From: Cytophagaceae bacterium
GTDB lineage: Bacteria > Bacteroidota > Bacteroidia > Cytophagales > Spirosomataceae
Direction: 5' to 3'
NCBI GenBank assembly: GCA_005791165.1
Contig: SXXW01000025.1
Location: 1 to 64,000, forward strand
DNA: 64,000 nt
In this document: piece by piece, positions 26,323 through 35,119 of the stretch
Position numbering within the stretch: position 1 is the stretch's first letter
Layout of the letters: every line of letters begins with the position of its first letter
Notes under the pieces: model-generated
What the model saw: only the letters and a program-made list of their open reading frames with translations
The model's database searches: none
Told to the model about the DNA's origin: nothing
Position numbers and translations under genes: made by a program

Positions 26323-27828
26323 TTATTCTTTTTTTGTCGGTATGAGCCATTGGATAGTTCCCGGCAGAGACTCATTATGTAATCGGTCTAGTGCCGTGAC
26401 GGCAAATCCATAACCAGATCGTATCCAATTATTTTCTAAAATTAATTGATTCATTTTGCCTTTGAAAATGATATTTTCTGCGTTCTCTAAAGGGTCAATT
26501 TCGCCTTTTTTGATTCTATAAACAACGTAATAGGCAGGAGGATCTTGATCTTCACTAGGTTCTCCTGGTTTCCAGGCCAACAACCAGTCGTCGCCTTTTT
26601 TTAGTAAACTTACTTGGTGCGGAGGGGTAGGAGCTATGCTATCTTTCCAAAGCATTGCCGGTATTAAAGCTACAGATGAATACTGATTTTGCCTTAAGGT
26701 ATCCCGCCAACCTTTCACATTTCGGGTGATTAAATTTGAACTGAAATAGATGGATCCCTGCACATTGGGTAAACTACGAACGACCTTTAATTGTTTGCTT
26801 AATTCGCTAGGGGACCAGGCATCATTTAGGTGATATACGGCATGGCCGATATAAACTGGCCGGCCATAATTATGGGCACTCCACCATTTAGCTAGGGGCT
26901 CAAAGGCAGCGACTTTATGACTCGTTTCCCAATATAATTGGGGAGCTAAATAATCCACTAAGCCATCTTTCATCCATTTTTCAGTATCTGCAAATAAATC
27001 ATCATAGGATTGCAAGCCTCGGCGTGTGGGCGATCCATCTAAAACTGAGTCACTCTGATGGCGCCATATTCCAAAAGGACTAATGCCAAATTTAACTCTG
27101 AGTTTGGTCGATTTGATGACGTCTGAAATATCTTTAATGAGGTTATTTGTATTTCTTCTTCGCCAATCTCCCAGGCTTTCCTCCGGTAATTTATATTTTT
27201 CAAAAGCTTCTCGGTCATTAATTTCTTCCCCTTTCATAGGGTAGGGGTAGAAATAATCATCAAAATGAATTCCGTCTACATCATAATGTTCAATGAGGTT
27301 TTTGACCAAATTCACTAAATACTGTCGGACTTCAGGAAGACCAAAATTTAGGATGAATTGTCCATGGTATTTGATGATCCATTCGGGATGTTTTCGGACT
27401 AAATGATTGGCGTCAAGCAGCGAATTGGTGGAAATGCTGGCCCGATTTAGATTCAACCAAGCATGAAATTCAATTCCACGCGCATGGCTTTCCTCAATCA
27501 TGAAGGCTAAGGGATCATAATAAGGGCTAGGAGGCTGGCCTTGTAAACCCGATAAAAAAGTTGACCAGGGTTCTGGACTTTTTGCATATAGCGCATCTGC
27601 AGCGGTTCTGATTTGAACAAATACCGCATTGATTCCTGTTTTTTGGTGGGAATTTAAAAGGTCGACAAACTCATTTTTTTGCTTAATTCCATTGTAATTC
27701 CGGGCACTGGGCCAATCAATGTTGGAAACCGTAGCCACCCAAACGCCCCTCAATTCTCTTTTAGGCCCGGCAGCGATTAGAGTCCATTGAAATAAAATGA
27801 TAAAAAGATAGGTGTAGATTAGCCTCAT
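26323..27828 (-). CDS. GHL10 (DUF187) family glycoside hydrolase-like protein
   Basis: The 501-residue protein has a signal peptide (about 1-20, ending AAG) followed by a TIM-barrel of the GHL10/YngK type (RELRGVWVATVSNIDWPSA, HAWLNLNR, VDGIHFDDYFYPYP) and a C-terminal region resembling a fibronectin-like or accessory beta domain (about 405-495). The DDYF motif holds likely catalytic acids. Relatives are thought to hydrolyse polysaccharide or peptidoglycan-derived sugars outside the cytoplasm; substrates are mostly undetermined. It follows the OmpR-type regulator gene by 41 bases in the same direction, and is tightly followed by the reductase gene. Confidence 0.88.
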   Translation of the reverse strand: MRLIYTYLFIILFQWTLIAAGPKRELRGVWVATVSNIDWPSARNYNGIKQKNEFVDLLNSHQKTGINAVFVQIRTAADALYAKSPEPWSTFLSGLQGQPPSPYYDPLAFMIEESHARGIEFHAWLNLNRASISTNSLLDANHLVRKHPEWIIKYHGQFILNFGLPEVRQYLVNLVKNLIEHYDVDGIHFDDYFYPYPMKGEEINDREAFEKYKLPEESLGDWRRRNTNNLIKDISDVIKSTKLRVKFGISPFGIWRHQSDSVLDGSPTRRGLQSYDDLFADTEKWMKDGLVDYLAPQLYWETSHKVAAFEPLAKWWSAHNYGRPVYIGHAVYHLNDAWSPSELSKQLKVVRSLPNVQGSIYFSSNLITRNVKGWRDTLRQNQYSSVALIPAMLWKDSIAPTPPHQVSLLKKGDDWLLAWKPGEPSEDQDPPAYYVVYRIKKGEIDPLENAENIIFKGKMNQLILENNWIRSGYGFAVTALDRLHNESLPGTIQWLIPTKKE

Positions 27829-27869
27829 TCAAGGCGCAATTTACCTAATATGACCGAAAATTTAGAATT

Positions 27870-28571
27870 TTAAATTGGATCGATGGAAAATAAATATCCC
27901 ACACCTTTGAGTGTTTTGATATAATACTCAGGAATTTTCTCCCTTAATTTTCGAATATGCACATCTACTGTCCGCTCAACGACATAGACATCGGTGCCCC
28001 ACACTTTCTCCAAAAGCTCATCCCGATTGAAAACTTTGTTGGGATTTCTAGCTAAAAATGAAAGTAATTCAAATTCTTTTTTAGGTAAAACCAAAAGTCT
28101 ACCTTGAAAGCTAGCTGAATATTGAGTTCTATTGATAACCAAGTCGCCAATTTGTATAATTTCTTGCGAATTTTCTGCAGGTCCTCCTTCTCTATTTAAC
28201 ATGGATTTAATCCGACTGACCAAGGCCCTTGGCTTAATGGGCTTAACCACATAATCAGCGCCACCTGCCTCAAAAGCAGCTATTTCAGTATATTCTTCTC
28301 CTCGAGCTGTTAAAAATAAGATGATGGTTGACTTTAATTCAGGCATCAACTTCATTTGTCGGGCTGTTTCTATTCCATCTAAAATAGGCATCATGACATC
28401 TAAAATGACTAAATTAGGCTTGAAGGTCTTTGCTATTTCGAGTGCTTGTTGGCCATTCACCGCTTTAGCTAAAACATAGTTTTCTTTTGCTAAATTGTAT
28501 TCCAATAATTCCAGAATATCAGGATCATCGTCAACCAATAAGATTTTGGTACTTTGTTTTACTTGACTCAT
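27870..28571 (-). CDS. OmpR/PhoB family response regulator
   Basis: The 233-residue protein has a receiver domain with acidic pocket LLVDDDPD and phosphoacceptor Asp58 (LVILDVMMP), a conserved Lys in VVKPIKP, and a winged-helix C-terminal domain (KEFELLSFLARNPNKVFNRDELLEKVWG, VDVHIRKLREKI). It binds DNA when phosphorylated. The partner kinase is not beside it, so it is an orphan in this window. Similarity is to PhoB-like regulators of phosphate response but target genes cannot be stated. A -7-like TATATTTG lies at 28607-28614 on this strand. The next genes (GHL10 hydrolase, reductase, peptidase) may be cotranscribed. Confidence 0.93.
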   Translation of the reverse strand: MSQVKQSTKILLVDDDPDILELLEYNLAKENYVLAKAVNGQQALEIAKTFKPNLVILDVMMPILDGIETARQMKLMPELKSTIILFLTARGEEYTEIAAFEAGGADYVVKPIKPRALVSRIKSMLNREGGPAENSQEIIQIGDLVINRTQYSASFQGRLLVLPKKEFELLSFLARNPNKVFNRDELLEKVWGTDVYVVERTVDVHIRKLREKIPEYYIKTLKGVGYLFSIDPI

Positions 28572-28606
28572 GGATAGAAATGACAGATTTTGATGAAATT
28601 ATGACA

Positions 28607-28614
28607 CAAATATA
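28607..28614 (-). promoter_or_regulatory. -7 element upstream of the OmpR-type regulator
   Basis: The complement of 28607-28614 is TATATTTG, matching TAnnTTTG, about 36 bases before the ATG at 28571. A TTG (complement of 28631-28633) lies 16 bases upstream, slightly short of the usual spacing. Confidence 0.4.
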
Positions 28615-28677
28615 GACAGCTGTATGTTACCAAATTGTTAATTTTTATCGACATTTATACTATCAAATATACAATTT

Positions 28678-29748
28678 ATGTTTAAAGATTCACCTTATTC
28701 TGTTCGTTTGGCTTCGGTTTTAATTTCCATTTATTTGGTATTGCTGGGCTTGTATTATTTGCAGAATTTGTTGATTTTAATAGCATTTGCAGTCATTTTG
28801 GCAATGGTTCTTTTACCACTTTGTCGGGGACTTGAGAACATGGGATTTCCTAGATCGGTCGCAATCTCCGTTTGTCTCCTTTTTTCTGTGGCTATTATTG
28901 CGGGTTTGATTTCATTGCTAACCTTTCAGATAATAGAGTTTTCAAATGATTGGCCCATGTTTATTAAAAAGGCTGAAAAATGGATTTCTGGATTGCAAAC
29001 ATTTCTTTCAAGAAATTTAAATATTTCAAGGAAAAAGCAAATGCTTGAACTTAGTAATCAAACCATTGGATTATTGAAAAACTCGGGGAGTATTTTGACT
29101 GCCACTTTTTCTACGATTGTGCATTCGCTTACCATTTTAATCTTGATTCCCATTTTTATGTTTTTCATGCTTTTTTACAGAAGCTTCTTTTTTACTTTTT
29201 TGGTTATGGTTTTCCCGACGACGGAAAAAGATACGTTGAGGGGTATTATGGGCAAAACAGGTTCAGTGGTTCAGGGATATTTAGTGGGATTGCTTTTTGT
29301 CATGTTTGCAGTCGCGGGCGCAAATAGTTTAGGGTTTTGGTGGATCGGTGTGGATTATCCTATTTTCTTTGGAATAACGACGGGTTTATTGCTTTTGATT
29401 CCATACATCGGAATTTGGATAGGGGCAAGTTTACCCATCTTATTATCTTTAGCTACGCTCAGCCCTTCGCATGCCTTAGCCATTATCGCTTGGATTGCTG
29501 CGGTCCAATTTATAGAGGCCAACTTTATAACACCTTTGGTCATTGGTTCCAAAGTCAGTATCAATCCACTTGTTGCTATGTTGGCTCTTTTGGGTGGTGA
29601 GATGCTTTGGGGAATACCTGGATTGATATTAGCCTTGCCTTTTACGGCTATTATCAAAGTGATTTTTGATCATGTGCCCACCTTGCAGCCTTATGGTTTC
29701 ATCTTAGGTGAAGCACCCAAGCGTGTTAAAGAGACAGAAGCTCCTTAA
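28678..29748 (+). CDS. AI-2E family transporter (PerM/YdgG-like)
   Basis: The 356-residue protein has seven or eight membrane segments, a long extracytoplasmic or amphipathic region between the third and fourth segments (about 90-145), and the family motifs GVDYPIFFGITTGLLLLIPYIGIWIG and IEANFITPLVIG near the end. The family includes TqsA and Na+/H+ antiporter-like and export permeases. An autoinducer-2 role is not implied by the name and no lux genes are nearby. Its last 23 bases overlap the 3' end of the convergent LytTR regulator gene. Confidence 0.88.
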   Translation: MFKDSPYSVRLASVLISIYLVLLGLYYLQNLLILIAFAVILAMVLLPLCRGLENMGFPRSVAISVCLLFSVAIIAGLISLLTFQIIEFSNDWPMFIKKAEKWISGLQTFLSRNLNISRKKQMLELSNQTIGLLKNSGSILTATFSTIVHSLTILILIPIFMFFMLFYRSFFFTFLVMVFPTTEKDTLRGIMGKTGSVVQGYLVGLLFVMFAVAGANSLGFWWIGVDYPIFFGITTGLLLLIPYIGIWIGASLPILLSLATLSPSHALAIIAWIAAVQFIEANFITPLVIGSKVSINPLVAMLALLGGEMLWGIPGLILALPFTAIIKVIFDHVPTLQPYGFILGEAPKRVKETEAP

Positions 29749-30469
29749 AACGGATTGATTGTCGGCGAGAAATTTCAATTTTCTCTCCTTTGCCAACCAG
29801 AGTAACTTGCAAACCACCTGAGAACCAAGGTTCGATTTTTTCGATGTAGTTTAAGTTGATGATGTGCTTCCGATTCGCCCTAAAAAATACCTTGGGGTCC
29901 AGTCGGTCTTCCAGGGCATTTAATGATTTAAGGACTAAAGGTTTTTGGTCGTCAAAAAACAAACGAACATAATTTCCCATCGACTCACAAAGGCGTACTC
30001 GGTCTAGGCGAACGAACCAACATTTTTCACCGTCTTTGACAAATATTTGATCATTGGCACCTAAGAGATGTTGGCTTCTATCTTGGCCTTGAACGGCTGT
30101 TTTATGCTGGATCGAGTGGAATCTATTTTCTAATTTTTGAATACTGTCCGAGAGCCGAGTTAACTCAATGGGTTTTAAAACATAATCTAAGGCATTAACT
30201 TCAAACGCTTTGAGGGCAAATTCGTCAAATGCCGTAGTGAATATAATTTCAGGCAAATATCCCTCCCATTCCTCTAGCCACTCAAATCCAGTTTTGCCCG
30301 GCATCTGAATATCCAAAAAAAGCACATCAGGTTTTAATTCTTCTACGAGTGGCCCTGCCTCTTCCGTATTGGAAGCTTCTGCAATGACTTCGATGATTGG
30401 AAAATTTTCCAACAATCTTTTCAGTTCGTTTCGGGCTAGACGTTCATCGTCGACTATAATTGCTTTCAT
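29726..30469 (-). CDS. LytTR family response regulator
   Basis: The 247-residue protein has a receiver domain (acidic pair Asp8-Asp9, phosphoacceptor Asp53 in FLDIQMPG) and a LytTR DNA-binding domain (about 140-245, ILVKDGEKCWFVRL then FFRANRKHIINLNYIEKIEP). LytTR proteins bind direct repeats at target promoters. The gene lies 11 bases after its cognate kinase gene, so the two form a LytS/LytR-type two-component system. The 3' end overlaps that of the convergent AI-2E permease gene by 23 bases, an unusually long tail-to-tail overlap. Confidence 0.95.
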   Translation of the reverse strand: MKAIIVDDERLARNELKRLLENFPIIEVIAEASNTEEAGPLVEELKPDVLFLDIQMPGKTGFEWLEEWEGYLPEIIFTTAFDEFALKAFEVNALDYVLKPIELTRLSDSIQKLENRFHSIQHKTAVQGQDRSQHLLGANDQIFVKDGEKCWFVRLDRVRLCESMGNYVRLFFDDQKPLVLKSLNALEDRLDPKVFFRANRKHIINLNYIEKIEPWFSGGLQVTLVGKGEKIEISRRQSIRFKELLSL

Positions 30470-30480
30470 GGTTAGTGTAT

Positions 30481-31524
30481 TTAATTTTCAAGATAGGGTA
30501 AATTCACTTCGGCAATCACATGATTTTTGTCCAAAGGTCCAAGACTAATATGAGCGGTTTCACCAAACAATATTTGCAACCTATTTTTTGAATTAATGAG
30601 TCCGACGCCTTGGTCTATGGACAAAATTGGACTCTTGAAATGTCCAGGATTGATGACTTTTATAGACAAAATTCCTTCCTTATTTTTAGCGTCAACCGTG
30701 ATCGTTCCTCCCGTAATTTTTTTAGAAATACCATGTTTAATGGCATTCTCAATTAGCGTTTGTAAGAGCATAGGCGGAATTTGCGCTTTCAGGCTATTTT
30801 TATCTGCCGTTATTTCCCAAGCTAATCGGTCTTCATATCTGATTTTTTCTAAGGATAAATAATCCGTTACCGTGTCCAATTCTTCGGAAAGAGAAATAGT
30901 TTTTTTACGCTCAGTAAGTAAGGAGCTTCGAAGTAATTTAGACAATTGATTGATGCCTTTTTTTGCTTTTTGGGGATCCTCTGTAATCAGCGCCCGAACA
31001 CTATTAAGTGCATTGAATACGAAATGAGGATTCATTTGCGCCCTTAAAACTTTGCTTTCTGTTTCTAAAATGGTTCTTTCTAATTGGTCATTTTCTCGTT
31101 CCATTTCTAATTTTTTATTAGAGTATTGGAAAAAGAAATAGATCAATTGCCAGATTGCAATGGGTTTGGCAAAATTTAAAAAAATCTGCAAAATGATGAA
31201 AGGGCTTAATTCAACAGCATAATTATCCGATAGAAAAATATAATCCAATGGGATATTGAGTGCAACAAGGCAAGCAGCCATCAAAATTAGCGCAACCAAA
31301 TTAACCTGAATTAAGGTAAATAAAGGAAGATCCTGCCATCTGTATTTATGTGAAATTTGCCTGTAAACATGCGTCAGAATTATGGCTAAAGAGATATTAA
31401 CAAAAGATGAAAAAATCCATTCCCATTTCCATCCATATTGATTGGTATATAATAATGCTTCGTTTAACGCCCAAATGAACCATCCAGATAATTGAAATTT
31501 CCAATATAGCTTGCTTTGGTTCAT
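30481..31524 (-). CDS. LytS-type sensor histidine kinase
   Basis: The 347-residue protein has four membrane segments at the N-terminus (about 1-135), a short coiled coil, then the His_kinase domain with the phosphoacceptor in NPHFVFNALNSVRALI (His near 163) and an ATP-binding domain (LLQTLIENAIKHGIS, GVGLINSKNRL). There is no periplasmic sensor domain of note, so the signal is probably sensed within the membrane. It is the middle gene of a phosphatase-kinase-regulator run (11-base gaps on both sides). Confidence 0.94.
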   Translation of the reverse strand: MNQSKLYWKFQLSGWFIWALNEALLYTNQYGWKWEWIFSSFVNISLAIILTHVYRQISHKYRWQDLPLFTLIQVNLVALILMAACLVALNIPLDYIFLSDNYAVELSPFIILQIFLNFAKPIAIWQLIYFFFQYSNKKLEMERENDQLERTILETESKVLRAQMNPHFVFNALNSVRALITEDPQKAKKGINQLSKLLRSSLLTERKKTISLSEELDTVTDYLSLEKIRYEDRLAWEITADKNSLKAQIPPMLLQTLIENAIKHGISKKITGGTITVDAKNKEGILSIKVINPGHFKSPILSIDQGVGLINSKNRLQILFGETAHISLGPLDKNHVIAEVNLPYLEN

Positions 31525-31535
31525 GCGTATAGAAC

Positions 31536-32177
31536 TTATATGGAATCTGGTAACGTTTGTAAATGATCCGCATGATTTGCTTTTAAGGAAATAAATTGTC
31601 CTTTTTCATAATCATATTGCAGGTGATATAAGCATAAGTTTTGATGAGCAAAATGGTCCATATTTTGCAAAGGTTGATTGAAAAGATGTGTTAATAAAAC
31701 ACGCATCGCTCTTCCATGCATGGCAATTAATATAGATTTTTCTTCCCTTCTTGATATAATGAGATCGACAACTGGCTTTTGTCTTTCTAATACCTCAATC
31801 GGACTTTCCCCTTCTTCAGACTGAATGTGTACATCTCCCTTTCTCCATGTTCTGACTAAATTTCTATAGTAAGCATCGTCCTCATTTGAAGGAGTCCTGC
31901 CTTCACGAATTCCCCAAGAAATTTCATTTAAACCTTCGTATTGTTCCCACGGAAGTCCTTTGTCGATGAACCCTTTGACCGACTGATGTGTCCGGCGTAA
32001 AGCCGAAGTATAAATTTTGTCAAGCTCCAAGTGTTGATAATGGTCAAAAAATGCCTGTGCCTGCCGATTGCCTAATTCGTTTAAATCCGCGTCAATCCCA
32101 CTTCCTTGAACGACTCCCATTCGATTATAATCTGTTTCCCCATGACGAATCAGGTAAATGTCTTTTAAAGCATGCAT
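31536..32177 (-). CDS. Histidine phosphatase family protein
   Basis: The 213-residue protein has the catalytic RHGE motif at residues 11-14 (LIRHGETDYNRMGVVQG), the second arginine in TSALRRTHQS, the catalytic glutamate region SWGIREGR, and the second histidine in AMHGRAMRVLL. This is the phosphoglycerate-mutase/alpha-ribazole-phosphatase fold; the actual substrate is not clear. It is cytoplasmic. It begins the leftward run that continues with LytS and LytTR, 11 bases downstream. A -7-like TATTTTTG at 32231-32238 precedes it. Confidence 0.9.
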   Translation of the reverse strand: MHALKDIYLIRHGETDYNRMGVVQGSGIDADLNELGNRQAQAFFDHYQHLELDKIYTSALRRTHQSVKGFIDKGLPWEQYEGLNEISWGIREGRTPSNEDDAYYRNLVRTWRKGDVHIQSEEGESPIEVLERQKPVVDLIISRREEKSILIAMHGRAMRVLLTHLFNQPLQNMDHFAHQNLCLYHLQYDYEKGQFISLKANHADHLQTLPDSI

Positions 32178-32230
32178 ATAAATTGGATCAAAAGGAGTTT
32201 AATTCGTTAAATTATTCCGAATTTTACATG

Positions 32231-32238
32231 CAAAAATA
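32231..32238 (-). promoter_or_regulatory. -7 element for the phosphatase-LytS-LytTR run
   Basis: The complement of 32231-32238 reads TATTTTTG, matching TAnnTTTG, about 54 bases before the ATG at 32177. No TTG is present at the right -33 spacing. It lies 8 bases upstream of the divergent thioesterase ATG. Confidence 0.35.
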
Positions 32239-32246
32239 CGAATATT

Positions 32247-32666
32247 ATGTTTAATACATCCATCTCATTAGACACGCTTAATTCATGGGGCCATGGAAAC
32301 ATGATCGAAGTTTTAGGAATTGAGTTTATTGATGTGCAGCCGGATTTTATAAAGGCAAAAATGCCAGTGGATTCACGAACAAAGCAGCCTTATGGATTGT
32401 TACATGGGGGAGCGTCCGTAGTTTTAGCTGAGACTTTAGGAAGTATTGCGGCATCACTAGCCGTGACTGATCCTACCTCACAGCGTGGTGTAGGTGTTGA
32501 AATAAATGCCAATCACATGAAATCGGTCACTGAAGGATTTGTCATAGGTACATGTACCGCATTAAAAATTGGTAAAACATTGCATGTATATGATATCAAA
32601 ATTCACGATGAATCAGGAAATTTGGTTTGTGTAAGCCGATTAACAGTAGCTATTTTGTCTTATTAA
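32247..32666 (+). CDS. Hotdog-fold thioesterase, possible DHNA-CoA thioesterase
   Basis: The 139-residue protein has the PaaI/YbgC-type hotdog fold, with the conserved LLHGGASVVLAETLGSIAA helix and the VEINANHMKSV strand. Such enzymes release free acids from CoA thioesters. The next gene, one base after the stop, encodes isochorismate synthase. That adjacency, and the closeness to MenI-type thioesterases, make 1,4-dihydroxy-2-naphthoyl-CoA a good candidate substrate in menaquinone synthesis. This rests on context and not on a specific motif. Another PaaI-like protein lies at 42465, so the two need telling apart by alignment. Confidence 0.82.
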   Translation: MFNTSISLDTLNSWGHGNMIEVLGIEFIDVQPDFIKAKMPVDSRTKQPYGLLHGGASVVLAETLGSIAASLAVTDPTSQRGVGVEINANHMKSVTEGFVIGTCTALKIGKTLHVYDIKIHDESGNLVCVSRLTVAILSY

Positions 32667-32667
32667 A

Positions 32668-33801
32668 ATGCCTAAGAATACGAGTCTATATTGCCAAGAT
32701 GCTGAATGGGATCACCTTTGGAAAGAAGCTCAGCAGCATGATGCGGCCATCGCTATTTGGCGCTTACCTAACTCAGAAAAACGTTCACTTTTAATTGATA
32801 CGCAAGGGGGACATGTCACGTATTCCCTTGATCTTCAGTCTTTTGAGCCAGGATTTATGGCGGCTCCATTTGTTGGGAATCCCTATTTTTTAATGGCTGA
32901 GTATTTATTTGTTTCCGAGGTGCCAAGCGTTCACGTATCTGTTAAAGAGGTATTCCCATCTAAGGCCGGATCTCCTAAAAAAGAAAATTTTCTCTATTGG
33001 GTGAACGCAAGTATTCAAGCAATTAAGGCAGGTAGTTTTCAAAAAGTCGTGCTTTCTAGGACGGATGAGGAGGCTTTGGGTGCGGATTATTCGACATTGC
33101 ATTTTTTCGAATCACTTTGCCAAGTTTATCCTCAAGCCTTTGTTTCTGCTTTTTACATCCCCTCGCTTAAGCAAACTTGGATCTGTGCGACCCCAGAAGT
33201 TTTAGTTTCATTAAATCATGAAGGTATATTTAAAACGATTTCTTTGGCGGGTACTCAATCTGTCAACAATCAAGAGGGACAGATTAAAAAACCTCAAGAT
33301 GCTCGTTGGTCCCAAAAGGAGATCGAGGAACAGGCTTTTGTTAGTCGGTATATTATTGAATGTTTTAAGAAAATCAGGTTGCGCGAATATATTGAAAATG
33401 GGCCCAAAACGATTGAGGCGGGTAATTTATTACACCTCAAAACTGAATACCTAGTGGATACAAAGGCGCTCAACTTCCCGCAATTGCCAGGGATTATGTT
33501 GTCTTTATTGCACCCAACTTCGGCTGTTTGTGGCACCCCAAAAGAAGCAGCAATTGATTGGATTAAACAAGCAGAAGCCTATGACCGTGAGTTTTATAGC
33601 GGTTATTTGGGCCCTGTGAATTTGAATGATGAGATTTATTTATTTGTCAATTTGAGGACGGTTAAAATTACGAAGGATATAAATGAATATATAGCAACTT
33701 ATTATGCAGGTTGCGGAGTTACAGAAGACTCTGACCCAGAAAAAGAATGGGAAGAAACGGAAATGAAGTGTCAAACACTCCAACGAATTTTATCGATTTA
33801 A
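32668..33801 (+). CDS. menF: Isochorismate synthase
   Basis: The 377-residue protein is a chorismate-utilising enzyme with KVVLSRTDEE, an LAGTQ core motif, HPTSAVCGTPKEAAIDWI and the final YDREFYSGYLGPVN and YYAGCGVTEDSDPEKEWEETEMK. These match MenF/DhbC-type isochorismate synthases and not anthranilate synthase. It turns chorismate into isochorismate, the first committed step to menaquinone (or siderophores). No siderophore genes are nearby, so menaquinone is the natural reading. It follows the thioesterase gene by one base. The stop is 15 bases from the convergent CorC-type gene. Confidence 0.9.
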   Translation: MPKNTSLYCQDAEWDHLWKEAQQHDAAIAIWRLPNSEKRSLLIDTQGGHVTYSLDLQSFEPGFMAAPFVGNPYFLMAEYLFVSEVPSVHVSVKEVFPSKAGSPKKENFLYWVNASIQAIKAGSFQKVVLSRTDEEALGADYSTLHFFESLCQVYPQAFVSAFYIPSLKQTWICATPEVLVSLNHEGIFKTISLAGTQSVNNQEGQIKKPQDARWSQKEIEEQAFVSRYIIECFKKIRLREYIENGPKTIEAGNLLHLKTEYLVDTKALNFPQLPGIMLSLLHPTSAVCGTPKEAAIDWIKQAEAYDREFYSGYLGPVNLNDEIYLFVNLRTVKITKDINEYIATYYAGCGVTEDSDPEKEWEETEMKCQTLQRILSI

Positions 33802-33816
33802 GCTCGAGCTGCCCAA

Positions 33817-35109
33817 TTATTTACTTATGGGTTTCCCTGAAATAATAACTTTAATAGTATCGATCCGGGCATCAGTGACCGTCATGATTTGAAACTGAAA
33901 TGCAGACAAAGTGATGACTTCATTGACCGCCGGGATATCTTCATATAGATGGATTAACATCCCGCCAAGTGTCTCGTAATCACCCTCAGGAAGATTCCAG
34001 TTGTATTTTTCATTTAAATAATCAATTTCATGACGACCAGAAAGGATAAACGTATGCTCATCTAATCGCTTTTCAATCCAATCCTCGGTATCATCAAATT
34101 CATCTTGAATTTCACCAAAAATTTGTTCCATTACATCCTCCATGCTGACCAAGCCTGAGGTACTCCCAAATTCATCAACCACAATGGCTAATGATTTTCT
34201 TTCTTTGGAAAATTTTAACATGAGATCATTCGCGGGCATGGCCTCGGGAACAATGGGGATGGAAGTGAGAATGCTAGGAATATCTTTTGGCTTTTTAAAT
34301 AATGCCAAAGAGTGACAGTATCCAACCACCTCTTCTAAGGTTTCTTTATACACTAAAACCTTTGAATGGCCACTTTCAATAAAAACTTTTTTGAGTCCCT
34401 CAATGCCTTCCTCAATTTCAATGGCTGTAATTTCTGTTCGGGGAATCATGCAATCTCGCACTTTGACTTGCTTAAACTCCAATGCATTATGAAAGATTTT
34501 TGTATCTACTTCGTTTTCTTCTTCGGTAGATACCTTCCGATTTAAATTTTGCAAGTAGTGGTTTAAGTCGGTCAATCCAAAGGCCGGTTTTTCTTCTGAA
34601 TAACTTAAACGTAACACCCGGGTGATAAACCATTTAGATAGTCCTACAGTTAGCCAAACTAATGGAAACATTAAGGTATTGATGATCCAAATGGGAATGG
34701 CTAAAAATTCTAAAATCGCATCAGGATTGATTAAAAAGATGCTTTTGGGGGTAAATTCTGATGTGGTAAGAATGATAATGGTCGCGATGATGGACGCGAT
34801 AAGTCTGGCAATAATTTCATTCGTAATCAAAGGTAAATTTGCCAAAATCAAGTGATGCAAAAATTCCTCCATGAAAATGCCATAAGCTACTAATGAAAGG
34901 GTATTCCCGATCAGCATGGTGCCAATAAATTGGGAAGGGCTTTGGTTAAAATTTGCAATAATCTTGGCGCTTAGGATGTTTTGCTTCGCCTTAAGTTCAA
35001 AATAAAGTTTGTTGGACGAGACAAATGCCATTTCTACACCAGAAAAAAATGCTGAAAAAACCATGGCTATGATGATTCCTACATATTGAGGCGTTTGTAT
35101 GTCGGTCAT
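33817..35109 (-). CDS. CNNM/CorC-HlyC family membrane protein
   Basis: The 430-residue protein has an N-terminal DUF21 transmembrane domain with about four segments (about 1-190), two CBS domains (about 205-325, RDCMIPRTEITAIEI, VVDEFGSTSGLVSMEDVMEQIFGEI) and a C-terminal CorC/HlyC transporter-associated domain (about 345-425). The family works in magnesium and cobalt efflux or in stabilising membrane transport; the old name hemolysin is misleading. The gliding protein GldE belongs to the same family, but gldE normally sits by gldD and is not indicated here. The ATG at 35109 is chosen over an upstream TTG at 35118. The gene follows the small ccm-linked protein by about 10 bases. Confidence 0.88.
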   Translation of the reverse strand: MTDIQTPQYVGIIIAMVFSAFFSGVEMAFVSSNKLYFELKAKQNILSAKIIANFNQSPSQFIGTMLIGNTLSLVAYGIFMEEFLHHLILANLPLITNEIIARLIASIIATIIILTTSEFTPKSIFLINPDAILEFLAIPIWIINTLMFPLVWLTVGLSKWFITRVLRLSYSEEKPAFGLTDLNHYLQNLNRKVSTEEENEVDTKIFHNALEFKQVKVRDCMIPRTEITAIEIEEGIEGLKKVFIESGHSKVLVYKETLEEVVGYCHSLALFKKPKDIPSILTSIPIVPEAMPANDLMLKFSKERKSLAIVVDEFGSTSGLVSMEDVMEQIFGEIQDEFDDTEDWIEKRLDEHTFILSGRHEIDYLNEKYNWNLPEGDYETLGGMLIHLYEDIPAVNEVITLSAFQFQIMTVTDARIDTIKVIISGKPISK

Positions 35110-35119
35110 TGAATCCAAT

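Noticed and set aside
33817-35109. Calling the CorC/HlyC-type gene gldE
   Set aside because: The family is the same, but no gldD or other usual neighbour is present, so a gliding role is not supported by the context.
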